A stretch of 64,000 nucleotides of DNA from Collinsella sp. AM17-1 (GTDB lineage Bacteria > Actinomycetota > Coriobacteriia > Coriobacteriales > Coriobacteriaceae): NCBI RefSeq assembly GCF_003470665.1, contig NZ_QRJZ01000007.1:43019-107018 (forward strand), written 5' to 3'. Position numbers and translations under genes: made by a program. Positions 27,079-35,970 of this stretch are shown in pieces. The notes beneath the pieces are model-generated. The model did no database searches. It saw nothing but the letters and a program-made list of their open reading frames with translations, and had not been told where the DNA came from. Position 1 is the stretch's first letter, and each line of letters starts with the position of its first letter.

Positions 27079-27154
27079 AACCTATAAACCTTATAGGTTG
27101 TTCGTATTTCTGTTGGCAAGCATAGTAGACACTAAAGCCTAGTAATGCAATAGG
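27079..27154. promoter_or_regulatory. Two CCTA-N9-TAGG operators between cysK and the Rrf2 gene
   Basis: Site one (27081-27097) lies in a perfect dyad AACCTATAAACCTTATAGG plus TT at 27079-27099. Site two (27138-27154) is CCTAGTAATGCAATAGG. Both are 17 bases with identical half-sites CCTA and TAGG. Site one overlaps the putative cysK -10 (TATAAG on the minus strand). They are the best candidates for Rrf2 regulator binding. Confidence 0.65.
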
Positions 27155-27267
27155 AAATAGAAGATTATTACGAGTCGATTAACCACCTTGACGGGAATGG
27201 GTATTTTCAAAACCAATTTTTCGGCTAGAATTTCTACGGACTAAATGACCGAAAGGCAGCACCATAC

Positions 27268-27696
27268 ATGTTGGTTTCTACTAAGGGCAGATATGCCCTG
27301 CGCGTTATGGTCGATCTGGCCGAGCATCAGGCGGCCGGTCGCATCCCGCTCAAAGAGATCGCGGCGCGACAGGGGATTTCCGAGAAATATCTCGAGAACA
27401 TCTTGGCTACGCTCGTGCGCGCCAACATGCTCTCGGGCATGCGTGGCAAGGGCGGTGGCTACGTGCTCACGCGCCCTCCCGAGCAGTACACGGTGGGCGA
27501 GATTCTGCGCCTGACCGAGGGTAGTCTGGCGCCGGTCGCCTGCCTGGATGGCGACTGCAAGGGCTGCTCGCGTTCGGATGAGTGCCCCACGCTTGACGTG
27601 TGGAAGAACCTCGACAAGCTCATCAACGACTACCTCGACGGTGTGACACTCGATCAACTTGTCGCTCCCAACGAAGGCTACGACTACGTCTTCTAA
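27268..27696 (+). CDS. Rrf2-family transcriptional regulator with four-cysteine cluster
   Basis: A 142-residue winged-helix regulator. GAAAGGCAG precedes ATG 27268. The N-terminus MLVSTKGRYALRVMVDLAEH and the DNA-binding segment GISEKYLENIL are typical of Rrf2 proteins. The C-terminal part has cysteines in CLDGDCKGCSRSDECP, a Cx4Cx2Cx5C array followed by TLDVWKNL, resembling the Fe-S region of IscR rather than the cysteine-poor CymR. Divergence from cysK suggests control of cysteine synthesis, possibly gated by Fe-S or redox state. No isc or suf gene is in the window. Confidence 0.88.
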   Translation: MLVSTKGRYALRVMVDLAEHQAAGRIPLKEIAARQGISEKYLENILATLVRANMLSGMRGKGGGYVLTRPPEQYTVGEILRLTEGSLAPVACLDGDCKGCSRSDECPTLDVWKNLDKLINDYLDGVTLDQLVAPNEGYDYVF

Positions 27697-27704
27697 CCCA
27701 CACC

Positions 27705-27733
27705 TGCCATTTGGGGACGGGGTAGAAATGGTA
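27705..27733. repeat. GGGACGGGG-core palindrome, short copy
   Basis: TGCCATTT (27705-27712) pairs with AAATGGTA (27726-27733), one G-T wobble, around GGGGACGGGGTAG. It is the same core as at 19878 and 39774 with a third, unrelated arm sequence. Confidence 0.65.
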
Positions 27734-27766
27734 GATTGTCTCGCTCTCTGAGACTTGACAAATTAG

Positions 27767-27801
27767 AAGGCCGCCCATTTTTGCGATGGGCGGCCTTTGT
27801 T
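27767..27801. terminator. Terminator between the Rrf2 gene and the convergent membrane gene
   Basis: AAGGCCGCCCAT (27767-27778) pairs with ATGGGCGGCCTT (27786-27797), followed by TGTTTTG. AAT-rich flanks on the other side could let it work in both directions. Confidence 0.85.
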
Positions 27802-27838
27802 TTGGGCTGTTGAGATGGGCGCGGTCGGAACGGCTGTT

Positions 27839-28204
27839 TTAGCCCTCGGCGATGCTGTCGAGGATGCTGCGCATGATGGATACCAGGATGCTGCCCATAA
27901 AGGCCGATCCAAAGCTGGCAATGGAGATGCCCGCGCCCAGCAGATTGACCGACAGGTAGCTGGCCAGCTCGAGCATAAAGCTGTTGACTACGAGCTGAAA
28001 AATACCAAGCGTAATAATAGTGAGCGGCAGTGAGATGACAGTCAGGAACGGCTTGACGAGCGAATCGACGATGTTGAGGAACAGTCCCACAAAGGCGAAA
28101 CAGACCCAGGCCTCGGCAAAACCGAAGGGTTGGATGCCGGGGACGAGGAACGTGGCGATCGCGATGGCAATCGAGGTGAAGAGCCAGTTAAGCATAAAGC
28201 GCAT
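27839..28204 (-). CDS. Phage-holin-family (YvlD-type) membrane protein
   Basis: A 121-residue membrane protein of the PF04020 type, called phage holin family by homology but usually chromosomal and of unknown role. AAAGGATTC precedes the ATG complementary to 28202-28204. About four hydrophobic segments are seen, with the typical LVPGIQPFGF near the first loop and FVGLFLNIVDSLVKPFLTVISL-like central segment (residues about 38-60) before LTIITLGIF. It stands alone. No phage genes surround it, so a lysis function is not supported. Confidence 0.87.
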   Translation of the reverse strand: MRFMLNWLFTSIAIAIATFLVPGIQPFGFAEAWVCFAFVGLFLNIVDSLVKPFLTVISLPLTIITLGIFQLVVNSFMLELASYLSVNLLGAGISIASFGSAFMGSILVSIMRSILDSIAEG

Positions 28205-28474
28205 GGCGTGAATCCTTTCTTGCGCCGGGGTTGCTGGCGTCGCGTGAAGCGGCTTGCGGCGGCGACCTGGATGGTTGCGCGGGCGCGCCGCGGTGTTTGG
28301 GCGCCCATTGTCTCAAATATTCATGGAGCTTACGTGCGCATTCGGTTTTTAAACGGCGTTCGTCCTGAAAAACGCGCCGCTGGCAGAGAGTCTTGTCGCT
28401 TTAGTTTGGTGGTGTGCTAAACTGCTACGGGCAAAAGCCACAGGCGTTGCCCTATTGCATAGAACGGGCGAACG

Positions 28475-28525
28475 ATGCCCGATGTCAGTATCAACTTCGA
28501 TGCCTTTTGGCGGGTTTGGCGGTGA
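28475..28525 (+). CDS. Possible 16-codon leader peptide upstream of YerC
   Basis: ATG 28475 to TGA 28523-28525 encodes MPDVSINFDAFWRVWR. Two tryptophan codons are near the end and the stop lies three bases before the start of the TrpR-like yerC gene. The ribosome site is weak (ACGGGCG). Either a coupled leader or chance. The remaining part of 28205-28474 shows only a TAAACT -10-like box near 28419. Confidence 0.25.
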   Translation: MPDVSINFDAFWRVWR

Positions 28526-28528
28526 TCG

Positions 28529-28828
28529 ATGAATATCGAGAACATGTTTGACAAGCCTGATGTCAAGCAGCTGGTCCACGCATTTAGTCTTTTGGATGAC
28601 GAGAAGGATATCCAGGCGTTTTTAACCGATATCTGCACGCCGCGCGAGATCTGCGATCTTTCGCAACGTCTGCAGGTTGCGCGTTATCTGGATGAGGGCG
28701 AGCCTTATGTTGAGGTTCAGGCCCGCACCGGCGCTTCGTCCACCACGGTGAGCCGCGTGTCCAAGGCGCTTAATGGCGAGTACGGTGGCTATCGCAAGAT
28801 CCTCATCAAACTGGAGGATGGCGAGTAG
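28529..28828 (+). CDS. YerC/YecD-family TrpR-like regulator
   Basis: A 99-residue helix-turn-helix protein of the YerC/YecD family within the TrpR superfamily; its ligand and targets are unknown. Visible features are an N-terminal helix region (VKQLVHAFSLLDDEKDIQAF), TPREICDLSQRLQVARYL, and the DNA-binding helices around QARTGASSTTVSRVSKALN. In Firmicutes and Actinobacteria it often precedes addAB, pcrA or other repair genes, and here addB follows after a terminator. The start is ATG 28529 with GGCGGTG upstream. Confidence 0.9.
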   Translation: MNIENMFDKPDVKQLVHAFSLLDDEKDIQAFLTDICTPREICDLSQRLQVARYLDEGEPYVEVQARTGASSTTVSRVSKALNGEYGGYRKILIKLEDGE

Positions 28829-28854
28829 GCCATCGGCGACAAACGAATTGCGCA

Positions 28855-28882
28855 GAACCGTCCCTTCGGGGGCGGTTTTTTG
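28855..28882 (+). terminator. Terminator of yerC
   Basis: AACCGTCCC pairs with GGGGCGGTT across a short TTCG-type loop and is followed by TTTTTT ending near 28881. A degenerate TTGGGGACGG fragment of the palindrome family follows at 28888-28897. Confidence 0.85.
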
Positions 28883-28985
28883 ATCCCTTGGGGACGGAGG
28901 AAATCTGTTGGCGTGGGGCAAATCTGTCCGCGTGGGCGGGTAGGATGGAAGTATTGATTATTGCGAACGGTTTGAGTGGAGGACC

Positions 28986-31900
28986 ATGCCTGTTCGAATC
29001 TATACCACCAATGCCGGCACGGATTTGAGTGATGCCGAGTCGGCGCTGCTTGCCGACCTTGTTGACTGCCACGGACGTGCCGTGCTGCTGGCACCTACGT
29101 TTGCCGAGCTCGACCTGTGCCGTCATGATGCGGCGGAAGCCGGGATTTCGCTGGGTATTGACTACAAGACGCCTACATCGTGGCTTCGCTCGCTTTGGGA
29201 GCTTATGGGCGATGGCCGCAGCTTTGTGGATAACCTTCAGCGCCAGATGCTGTTCTCGGACATGATTGACCGCTGCGACGACGCTGCTCTGCAGCCGCTC
29301 TCGCGCAGCCAAGGCACGGTACGCATGCTTTCGCGTATGGCCCGCGATGTGTTGCCTGGCGTGGCGGGGACGGGCGACGAACGCTGCCGTGATGCCGCCG
29401 CTCAGCCCGAGCCCAAAAGCGACGCTGAGGCTCGCGTGTTCGAGCTTTTGCGTGCCTACGCGGGCGGTTTGGACCGTCGAGATATGGTCGAGCCCTGCGA
29501 GGCGGCCGACATTATGGCCGGTGCCCTGGCCGATAGCCTGCCGGCGTGCGCCCGCGCCGTATGCGTGCGCGGTATCACGTCGTTTACGCACGGTCTGCTC
29601 GAGCTGCTGTCTGCCGTGGCGAACAATGGGGGAGAGGTCGTCGTGCTGCTTGCCCGCGAGCAGGCGGCGATGCGCGAGGAGCTTGCCACGGCCTTTGATG
29701 TCCGTGGCGTGCTGTTTGAGGTCACGTCGCTGGGGGAGGGTGTCGGCGCGTCTGATGCCGCTTGCGGGACCGCCGCTCAGCCTGCCTTTATTGAGGTCGC
29801 CGGGCCCCATGCCCGTGCTCATGTCTATGCGGATGCCATCGATAAGTTGGTGAAAGTGCACAAGGAGTCCAAGGCCGATAAAGCTACTGCAACGCCCGCC
29901 GACCCCGTGCGCGTGCTCGTTGTTTCTGCCCGGGCACCCCAGCTGTTCGGTGAGCTCGCCTCTCGTCTGGCGGCTCGTCATATCGCCGCCGAGACGACTG
30001 AGTTCACGGCGTTTTCCCAGTCCATTGCAGGCAGGCAGTTTACGGCGCTCGCCAACCTGATCGAGCGTATGAAAGCCGCCGATGAGGGCATGGCGTCAAA
30101 GACCGAGTGGTGGCCCGCGCCGGAGCTTACCGACTGGATCTACAGTCCGCTTTCGGGCGCTGATGCCGTCAATGCCCGTACCTTCGATAAGAATATGCGT
30201 CTCTCGCGCAGCAAGACTACCGCGGGCGTTAAGAGCCTGCTGCAGAGCGTTCAGGGCCAGGTGAGGGGCGCGCGCAAGGCGGCGAGCGACGAAAACTGGT
30301 TTAAGAATGTGCCGTGTGTGGTCTCGGACGTGTTCCAGGCGCTGTGGCGTGACAAGCCCGTGGCGGCGCTCAAGGCCATGCTTGCCGTTGCCGAGGCGTT
30401 GCCCGATCGCTCGCTGGGCAGCTTGGATGGCCAAGCCCGTCGCCAGGCGGAGGTGGCCCTGCTGCGCCATGTCATCGACATCCTTATGAATGGCGCCCGC
30501 GCGCTCGACGTGTCGCAGGCCGCGACCGTGCCCGTGCTCGATGGCGTTCGCACCAAGGTGGACAAGCGTAGCACCGCCTACGATTACGAGACCTACGAGG
30601 TTGACCGCGCGCCGCGTGCCCAGGTTCGCTTTGCTTCGCTTGCCGATGCGGCGGTTCTGCGCCCCGGCAGCTACGATGCCGTGCTGTTTGCCGATGTCGA
30701 CCTGGACAGCTATCCGCTTTCGCACGAAGAGGGTCCGCTGGCCACGCTGACGGCCGGGCTGCGCCGCGACGGCGTGTCTTTGGAGCCCGCCGCCCTGCTG
30801 CGCGTGCGCTTTGGCCGTGCAATGCAGGCGGCACGCGGCCCGGTTGCGCTTGCCCGCGTGACGCACGATCGCCAAGCGCGCGAGTGCTACCCGGCTGCCG
30901 TGTGGACCGAGTTGCGGGCGCATGCCGAGGCCGCTGAAGCTGCTAAGGCCGCAGACGCCGACAAGGCAGCTGACGACGCTAAGGCCACTGACGACGACAA
31001 GGCCGCTGGCGCCGACAAGGTGATGTGCGTGGGTGAGGGCGATATTGTAAGGGACTTCGATCCCGCGGCAGGCGAAGGTCTCAAGTGCGAGCGCGTGACC
31101 TGTGAAGCCCCTCAGCATCTGAGCGCCGAGGCCGTTCCATATCTGGTCCTGCGCCGTCGCGATGGCGAGGGCGAGGATGCACCGCTGGTACCGCGCCTGA
31201 CGTCTGCCTCGCAGATCGAGGCCTATTCGACTTGTCCGCTATGCTGGTTCGTCTCGTACCGCGTGAAGCCCCAGTCCATCGACGCGGGCTTTGGCAATAT
31301 GGAGAAGGGCAACTTTGTCCACGACGTGCTGGAGCACCTGCACGCCCGTCTGCCCCAAGAGGGCATGGAGCGCGTGACGCCCATGAATCTGCCGCGTGCA
31401 CAGGAGCTGCTACACGAGGTCTTTGACGAGACCCTGGCCGAGCACGCCGGCAAGCGCGGTACCGAGGGCCCGCTGGTGCCGCTCTCCCCGGTGGAGGAGC
31501 GCCAGGTGGCCGAGATTTTGCCCCAGCTGGAGGGCGTGCTTGCCTACGAGTCCGAGGCGCTTGGCCCCTTTGTCCCGCGCTACCTTGAGTTCGCCTTTAA
31601 TGAGCTTAAGGTCGAGTATGCCGGTTGGCCGCTTGGCGGGCGCATCGACCGCGTGGACGTGGACGCCGAGAATCGTGCCGTGGTGATCGACTACAAGCAT
31701 CGCACGGGCGTTGAGGAGTTTAAGCTCGCCGACCCTACGGTGCGCGACGAGGAATCGGACGCAGCGCCCATCGACGATCCGCGCTGGTTGCCGCCACATA
31801 CCCAAACGCTCATCTACGCCCAGGCCATGCGCCGGGCGCTGGATTTGGACACCCGCGCGGCGCTCTACTTTTCGACCAAGGGCGGCAAGCCGGCGTTGCG

Positions 31901-32156
31901 CGGTGCCGCGAGCGCCGAGCTGCTCGAGGAAGAGCGCGGCGACGGTCGCATCCCGGGCCTTAAGAAGGGCTTTCCGGGCGAGGGTGGCAGCATGGACTTC
32001 GACGCCCTGCTCGATCGCGTGGAGGCCGGCATCGCCGAGCGCCTGCGCGAGCTCGAGGCGGGCAACGTTGCCGCCGTCGACCCGACGTCGGTTCAGGCCG
32101 CGCATGCGCGCTGCTCGTATAACCACGAAGGAACGTTTGTAAGGAGGGACGTGTAG
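28986..32156 (+). CDS. addB: AddB-like PD-(D/E)XK nuclease subunit
   Basis: Second subunit of an AddAB-type helicase-nuclease that resects double-strand breaks for recombination. GGAGG precedes ATG 28986. The 1056-residue chain has a helicase-like N-terminal half without a recognisable Walker A (AVLLAPTFAEL is in its place), a low-complexity Ala/Asp/Lys linker at about 635-680, CPLCWFVSYR, and a C-terminal nuclease with GGRIDRVDV and VVIDYKHRTG. AddB Fe-S clusters use one Cys before and three after the nuclease; here the rear group is reduced (AHARCSYNHEG). The stop lies three bases before addA, so the two are coupled. Confidence 0.88.
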   Translation: MPVRIYTTNAGTDLSDAESALLADLVDCHGRAVLLAPTFAELDLCRHDAAEAGISLGIDYKTPTSWLRSLWELMGDGRSFVDNLQRQMLFSDMIDRCDDAALQPLSRSQGTVRMLSRMARDVLPGVAGTGDERCRDAAAQPEPKSDAEARVFELLRAYAGGLDRRDMVEPCEAADIMAGALADSLPACARAVCVRGITSFTHGLLELLSAVANNGGEVVVLLAREQAAMREELATAFDVRGVLFEVTSLGEGVGASDAACGTAAQPAFIEVAGPHARAHVYADAIDKLVKVHKESKADKATATPADPVRVLVVSARAPQLFGELASRLAARHIAAETTEFTAFSQSIAGRQFTALANLIERMKAADEGMASKTEWWPAPELTDWIYSPLSGADAVNARTFDKNMRLSRSKTTAGVKSLLQSVQGQVRGARKAASDENWFKNVPCVVSDVFQALWRDKPVAALKAMLAVAEALPDRSLGSLDGQARRQAEVALLRHVIDILMNGARALDVSQAATVPVLDGVRTKVDKRSTAYDYETYEVDRAPRAQVRFASLADAAVLRPGSYDAVLFADVDLDSYPLSHEEGPLATLTAGLRRDGVSLEPAALLRVRFGRAMQAARGPVALARVTHDRQARECYPAAVWTELRAHAEAAEAAKAADADKAADDAKATDDDKAAGADKVMCVGEGDIVRDFDPAAGEGLKCERVTCEAPQHLSAEAVPYLVLRRRDGEGEDAPLVPRLTSASQIEAYSTCPLCWFVSYRVKPQSIDAGFGNMEKGNFVHDVLEHLHARLPQEGMERVTPMNLPRAQELLHEVFDETLAEHAGKRGTEGPLVPLSPVEERQVAEILPQLEGVLAYESEALGPFVPRYLEFAFNELKVEYAGWPLGGRIDRVDVDAENRAVVIDYKHRTGVEEFKLADPTVRDEESDAAPIDDPRWLPPHTQTLIYAQAMRRALDLDTRAALYFSTKGGKPALRGAASAELLEEERGDGRIPGLKKGFPGEGGSMDFDALLDRVEAGIAERLRELEAGNVAAVDPTSVQAAHARCSYNHEGTFVRRDV

Positions 32157-32159
32157 ACC

Positions 32160-35100
32160 ATGGATCTTTCGACCTTGATGCCGCAACAGCTGCAGATCGT
32201 CAAGACGCTCGACCGTCCGCTGTTTGTCTCGGCGGGCGCCGGTTCGGGCAAGACCTTTACCCTCACGCGTCGCATCGTCTACGCGCTCTCGCCCGAATCC
32301 GGTCCGTTCGTTGAGCATCTGGACCAGGTGCTCGCCATCACCTTTACCAAAGATGCCGCGGCCGAGATTCGCGACCGCGTGCGCCGTGCGCTTATCGACG
32401 AGGGCACGGACGAGGAAGCACTGACCGTCGACGACGCGTGGATCTCGACCATTCACGGCATGTGCTCGCGTATCCTGCGCGCACACGCGTTGGAGCTGGG
32501 CATCGATCCCGAGTTCACGGTGCTCACCGATACCGACGAGCTCATGGATCAGGCTGTTGAGCATGTGTTGGGTCGCGCGACGGCGCCCGATGCCGCCCCC
32601 GAGCTCGCGGCATCGCTCAAGGCCCTCTACGCCTGGTATCCCATGGCGGGCGAGGGCGGTCCCTTTGGCGCCGGCACGACCGTCAAAGGCCTGGTGCGCG
32701 ATCTGTTGGAGCTATCGAGCCAGCTGCCGGGCGGCATGGACGATGTACACGTGGCACGCGGCCAGGCCGACACCTCGGCGCTGGCCGATGCCTATCGCGC
32801 GGCGTTGGGCGCGAGCAAGGCCGCGACCGAGAAGGCACAGACGGCGCTCGATGCCATCGACGCGTTCGAGGCGAGCGGCAAGACCATGGTCGATGCGGCG
32901 CGACTCATGATGTCGTGTACCATGCCGCGCGCGAGCAAGGCATTCCCTAAGGAGCAGATTGAGCTGCTCAAGGCCGAGGCCGCCGATGCGTTTATCAATA
33001 TCGTGCTTGCCTGCGGTGGTCCGGCGCTCGATGCGCTGGTGGGCCTGGCCCGTTCCGTGGAGGCAGAGTATCGCGCGCTGAAGGCCGGCCAGTCCGCCCT
33101 CGACAACAACGACCTGCTGCGCATGGCCTATGAGGCGCTGCGCGACTACCCGGCTATTCGAGCGGCCTATGAAGGCCGCTTTAAGATGGTCATGATCGAT
33201 GAGTTTCAGGATACCGACCAGATGCAGGTCGATTTGATTCGCTATCTGACGGGTGCGGGGGAGCGCGCGCTGTGCACCGTGGGCGATGCGCAGCAGTCCA
33301 TCTATCGCTTTCGTGGGGCAGAGGTCGAGGTGTTCCGTCGCCAGGAGCGCAAGGTGGGCTCCTCTGCTGCGCCCGAGACCTCCGTCGCATCCGATGCCCC
33401 TGCCGGCGAGCTCGTCAAGCTCGTGCGCAACTTCCGCAGCCACGACGAGGTGCTGCGCTATGTGGCACGCGTCTTTGACGGCGATACCGGTGGTTTGATG
33501 CAGGGGTTCTTGGATCTTGAGCCGAGTGACGATCGCGAGGACAAGCTCAAGGCAAAGGCTTCGCGCCGCCAGGCGCTGCTCGTTGCCGGCGGCAGCACCC
33601 AGGAGCGAACGCAGGCGAAAGCTCGTGCGATTGCGGAGCGGTTCCAAGCGCTCGTTAAAGCGGGCCAGCCCCAGGGCGGCATAGTGCTGCTACTGGGCCG
33701 CATGACCAACGCCGACGTCTACGCCCAGGCCTTCCGCGACCAGGGGCTCGACTGCGTGATCGCAGGCGGTTCGGTCTTTGCCCAGGCTGCCGAGGTCCAA
33801 ACGGTGCGTGCCCTGGTGTGCGCGCTTGCTAACCCGGCCGATACGGCGCAGGGCCTTATGCCGCTGCTGGCCTCACCGATGTTTGCGCTCGGCGCTCAGG
33901 AATTCCTGGCGCTGGCGACCAAGCTGGACGAGCAGACGGGGGAGACGTCGCGCCGCAACATCGATGCGGGCATCATGAGCGATTCCGATGTGCCCGGCTT
34001 GCAGGGCTTGCCACTGGTGACGCGCGCCCGCGAGGTGCTGCGCTATGCGCTGCGCCGCGTGGGACGTGATTCGTTCGCCAACATCGCGCGCGACGTGGTC
34101 AATGCTTCCGGCTGGTTCGTGCGTCTGGCGAAGCGCGGCCCCGAGGGCAAGGCCATTGCCGCCAACGTGCTCAAGGCGCTCGACGCCGTGGCCGAGGCGG
34201 AGGCCGAGTTTGGCAACTCGCCGCGTTCCATCGCGCTGGCCTTCGACCGCTTTTTGGCGGGCAAGGAAGCCCCGGGTGCCCTCAACGAGGAGGGCGACGG
34301 CGCGGTACGCATCATGACGGTGCACGCCTCCAAGGGTCTGGAATATCCGGTCGTGGCGGTCGCCGAGTGTTTTGGCGTGCGCAAATCGTCCGGTGCGGCA
34401 CAGATGGGTCGCGTCGACGGCGGGGCGCAGGTCGTGGCGCTGCCGGCACGCTTCGACGGCGTTAAGCTCGCCGACGGAACCTTTGTGAAGGGCGACGACG
34501 TCAAAAAGCAGTTTGAGCATGCGTTTAAGGGCAAGGGCACATCGCTGTGGCTGCCGCCGGAGCTCATGGAGGATGTCTGCGCGACAGGTTCTCCCGCCGA
34601 GGCATTCGTTCGCCTGCGCAACGATGACCTGCGGCTCTCGCTCGAGGAGCGGGCCCGCTTGCTCTACGTTGCCATGACGCGTGCGCGCGAGCTGGTGATC
34701 TTGGCGATGGATGCCGGCGTGAGCCGTGGCAAGGTGTGTGCGCCGACCTTCGACGTTGAGACCGATCTGACCTACGACGTGCTGCGCCGTATTTTGCCGA
34801 CCGACGCTCTGGACATGCCGCAGCTCGATGCCGACCGCCTGGTGTTCGACAACTCCCAGCCGGGCGACTACGAGCTCATTTCGCTCGCGGACTTTTCCTT
34901 TGGCGAGCAGGCGTTTGAGGCCAACGCTTCGCTGGATGCCGAGGGCAGGCTTGTCCGCGGCGATGCGGAGGCGGAGGGTGCCGGTGCAGATGCCCGCGCC
35001 GCCGTTCCCGGTCCTGCCGACCCCGAGCCCGATTCGTTTGAGCTTGTGTATCCCCAGGCGGTGGGCGTGCGCATGGGCACCTGTCCGTATCCGGAGCGCG

Positions 35101-35792
35101 ATTCGTACAGCTACTCGTCAATTGCCGCGGCACTGCATGCCGAGTCCGAGGACCGTGCCGCCGAGGCACACGTGCCCATGGACGAGGCCGGCGATGATGC
35201 GGAGTCGGATGGTTCCGAGATGACGGATGCAGACGTGACCGCCGTTGAGCCCGCCGGCAACCCCATGGCGCTGGGCTCGGCGTTCCATGCTGCCTGCCAG
35301 TGGCTGATCGAGATGGGTGCCGACGCGTTGCCCGCTGAGCGCGCCGATGCGCTGGCACGCTTGTGGCGCCTGACGCCGGAGCAGCGCGAACGCTTCGACG
35401 TTGCCCTGGACCGCTGGCTCAAGTCGGCTGTTCGTGCCGACCTGCTCGCGTGGCCGTGCGTTCGCGCCGAGGTGCCGTTCTTTTCGCTGGGCTGTGAGGA
35501 CGAGGACATCGCCCGCTACGGTGCATATGCCGAGGGCGCCATCGATGCACTGGCGACCGACCCGGCCGATCCGTCACGCGCACTGGTCATCGATTACAAG
35601 ACAGGCGGCACACCGGACGAGACGTCGGAACAGCTGCAGGAGAAGCACGCCCTGCAGGCGCGTGTCTACGCTGATGTTCTGCACAAGACGGGCTTTGAGG
35701 CCGTGACCGTCAAGTTCGTCCGCGTGGAGCAGGCCGATCCGACCCTCTTCGTCGATCCCGCCGAGCCCCAAGTGGTCACCTACAATCTCTAG
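32160..35792 (+). CDS. addA: AddA-type UvrD-like helicase-nuclease
   Basis: ATP-driven 3'-5' helicase with a C-terminal nuclease; motor subunit of the AddAB complex. AAGGAGGG lies about 13 bases before ATG 32160. The 1210-residue protein shows Walker A SAGAGSGKT (25-33), AITFTKDAAAEIRDR, STIHGMCSRILR, the DEAD-like motif MIDEFQDTDQMQ, GDAQQSIYRFRGA, LVRNFRSH, MTVHASKGLEYPVV, LLYVAMTRA and nuclease residues in EGAIDAL and VIDYKTGG. An acidic stretch near 1000-1030 is poorly conserved. The operon ends at a palindromic element. Confidence 0.95.
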   Translation: MDLSTLMPQQLQIVKTLDRPLFVSAGAGSGKTFTLTRRIVYALSPESGPFVEHLDQVLAITFTKDAAAEIRDRVRRALIDEGTDEEALTVDDAWISTIHGMCSRILRAHALELGIDPEFTVLTDTDELMDQAVEHVLGRATAPDAAPELAASLKALYAWYPMAGEGGPFGAGTTVKGLVRDLLELSSQLPGGMDDVHVARGQADTSALADAYRAALGASKAATEKAQTALDAIDAFEASGKTMVDAARLMMSCTMPRASKAFPKEQIELLKAEAADAFINIVLACGGPALDALVGLARSVEAEYRALKAGQSALDNNDLLRMAYEALRDYPAIRAAYEGRFKMVMIDEFQDTDQMQVDLIRYLTGAGERALCTVGDAQQSIYRFRGAEVEVFRRQERKVGSSAAPETSVASDAPAGELVKLVRNFRSHDEVLRYVARVFDGDTGGLMQGFLDLEPSDDREDKLKAKASRRQALLVAGGSTQERTQAKARAIAERFQALVKAGQPQGGIVLLLGRMTNADVYAQAFRDQGLDCVIAGGSVFAQAAEVQTVRALVCALANPADTAQGLMPLLASPMFALGAQEFLALATKLDEQTGETSRRNIDAGIMSDSDVPGLQGLPLVTRAREVLRYALRRVGRDSFANIARDVVNASGWFVRLAKRGPEGKAIAANVLKALDAVAEAEAEFGNSPRSIALAFDRFLAGKEAPGALNEEGDGAVRIMTVHASKGLEYPVVAVAECFGVRKSSGAAQMGRVDGGAQVVALPARFDGVKLADGTFVKGDDVKKQFEHAFKGKGTSLWLPPELMEDVCATGSPAEAFVRLRNDDLRLSLEERARLLYVAMTRARELVILAMDAGVSRGKVCAPTFDVETDLTYDVLRRILPTDALDMPQLDADRLVFDNSQPGDYELISLADFSFGEQAFEANASLDAEGRLVRGDAEAEGAGADARAAVPGPADPEPDSFELVYPQAVGVRMGTCPYPERDSYSYSSIAAALHAESEDRAAEAHVPMDEAGDDAESDGSEMTDADVTAVEPAGNPMALGSAFHAACQWLIEMGADALPAERADALARLWRLTPEQRERFDVALDRWLKSAVRADLLAWPCVRAEVPFFSLGCEDEDIARYGAYAEGAIDALATDPADPSRALVIDYKTGGTPDETSEQLQEKHALQARVYADVLHKTGFEAVTVKFVRVEQADPTLFVDPAEPQVVTYNL

Positions 35793-35802
35793 TCCTCAGA
35801 TA

Positions 35803-35868
35803 ACTTGCGGTGGAATACGGACTGTTTTGGCCAAAAAAGCCGCCAAACAGTCCGCATTTCACCGCAAC
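35803..35868. repeat. Palindromic element, copy 2 (GGTGAAATnnGGACTG type)
   Basis: TTGCGGTGGAATACGGACTG (from 35805) pairs with the complement ending CACCGCAA (35865), with two non-Watson-Crick positions. Relative to the copy at 24710 a G-C pair has become C-G (GGGACTG/CAGTCCC versus CGGACTG/CAGTCCG), so pairing is kept. It lies between addA and dnaE. Confidence 0.75.
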
Positions 35869-35970
35869 TGCAAGAGGAGCCGTGTGGGTTTGGGCTAGGT
35901 TCGGGTGCCGTCCGCGCTGTGCGGTAGAATCGTAACCCTAAGATCACGAACCCGCATCGGAGCTCATCAC

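Noticed and set aside
27839-28204. Prophage lysis holin
   Set aside because: YvlD-type proteins carry the holin name only by family label; no phage genes are near.
28254-28320. GC-rich hairpins upstream of yerC as a riboswitch
   Set aside because: Pairings are short and non-specific for this base composition, and no known riboswitch core is visible.
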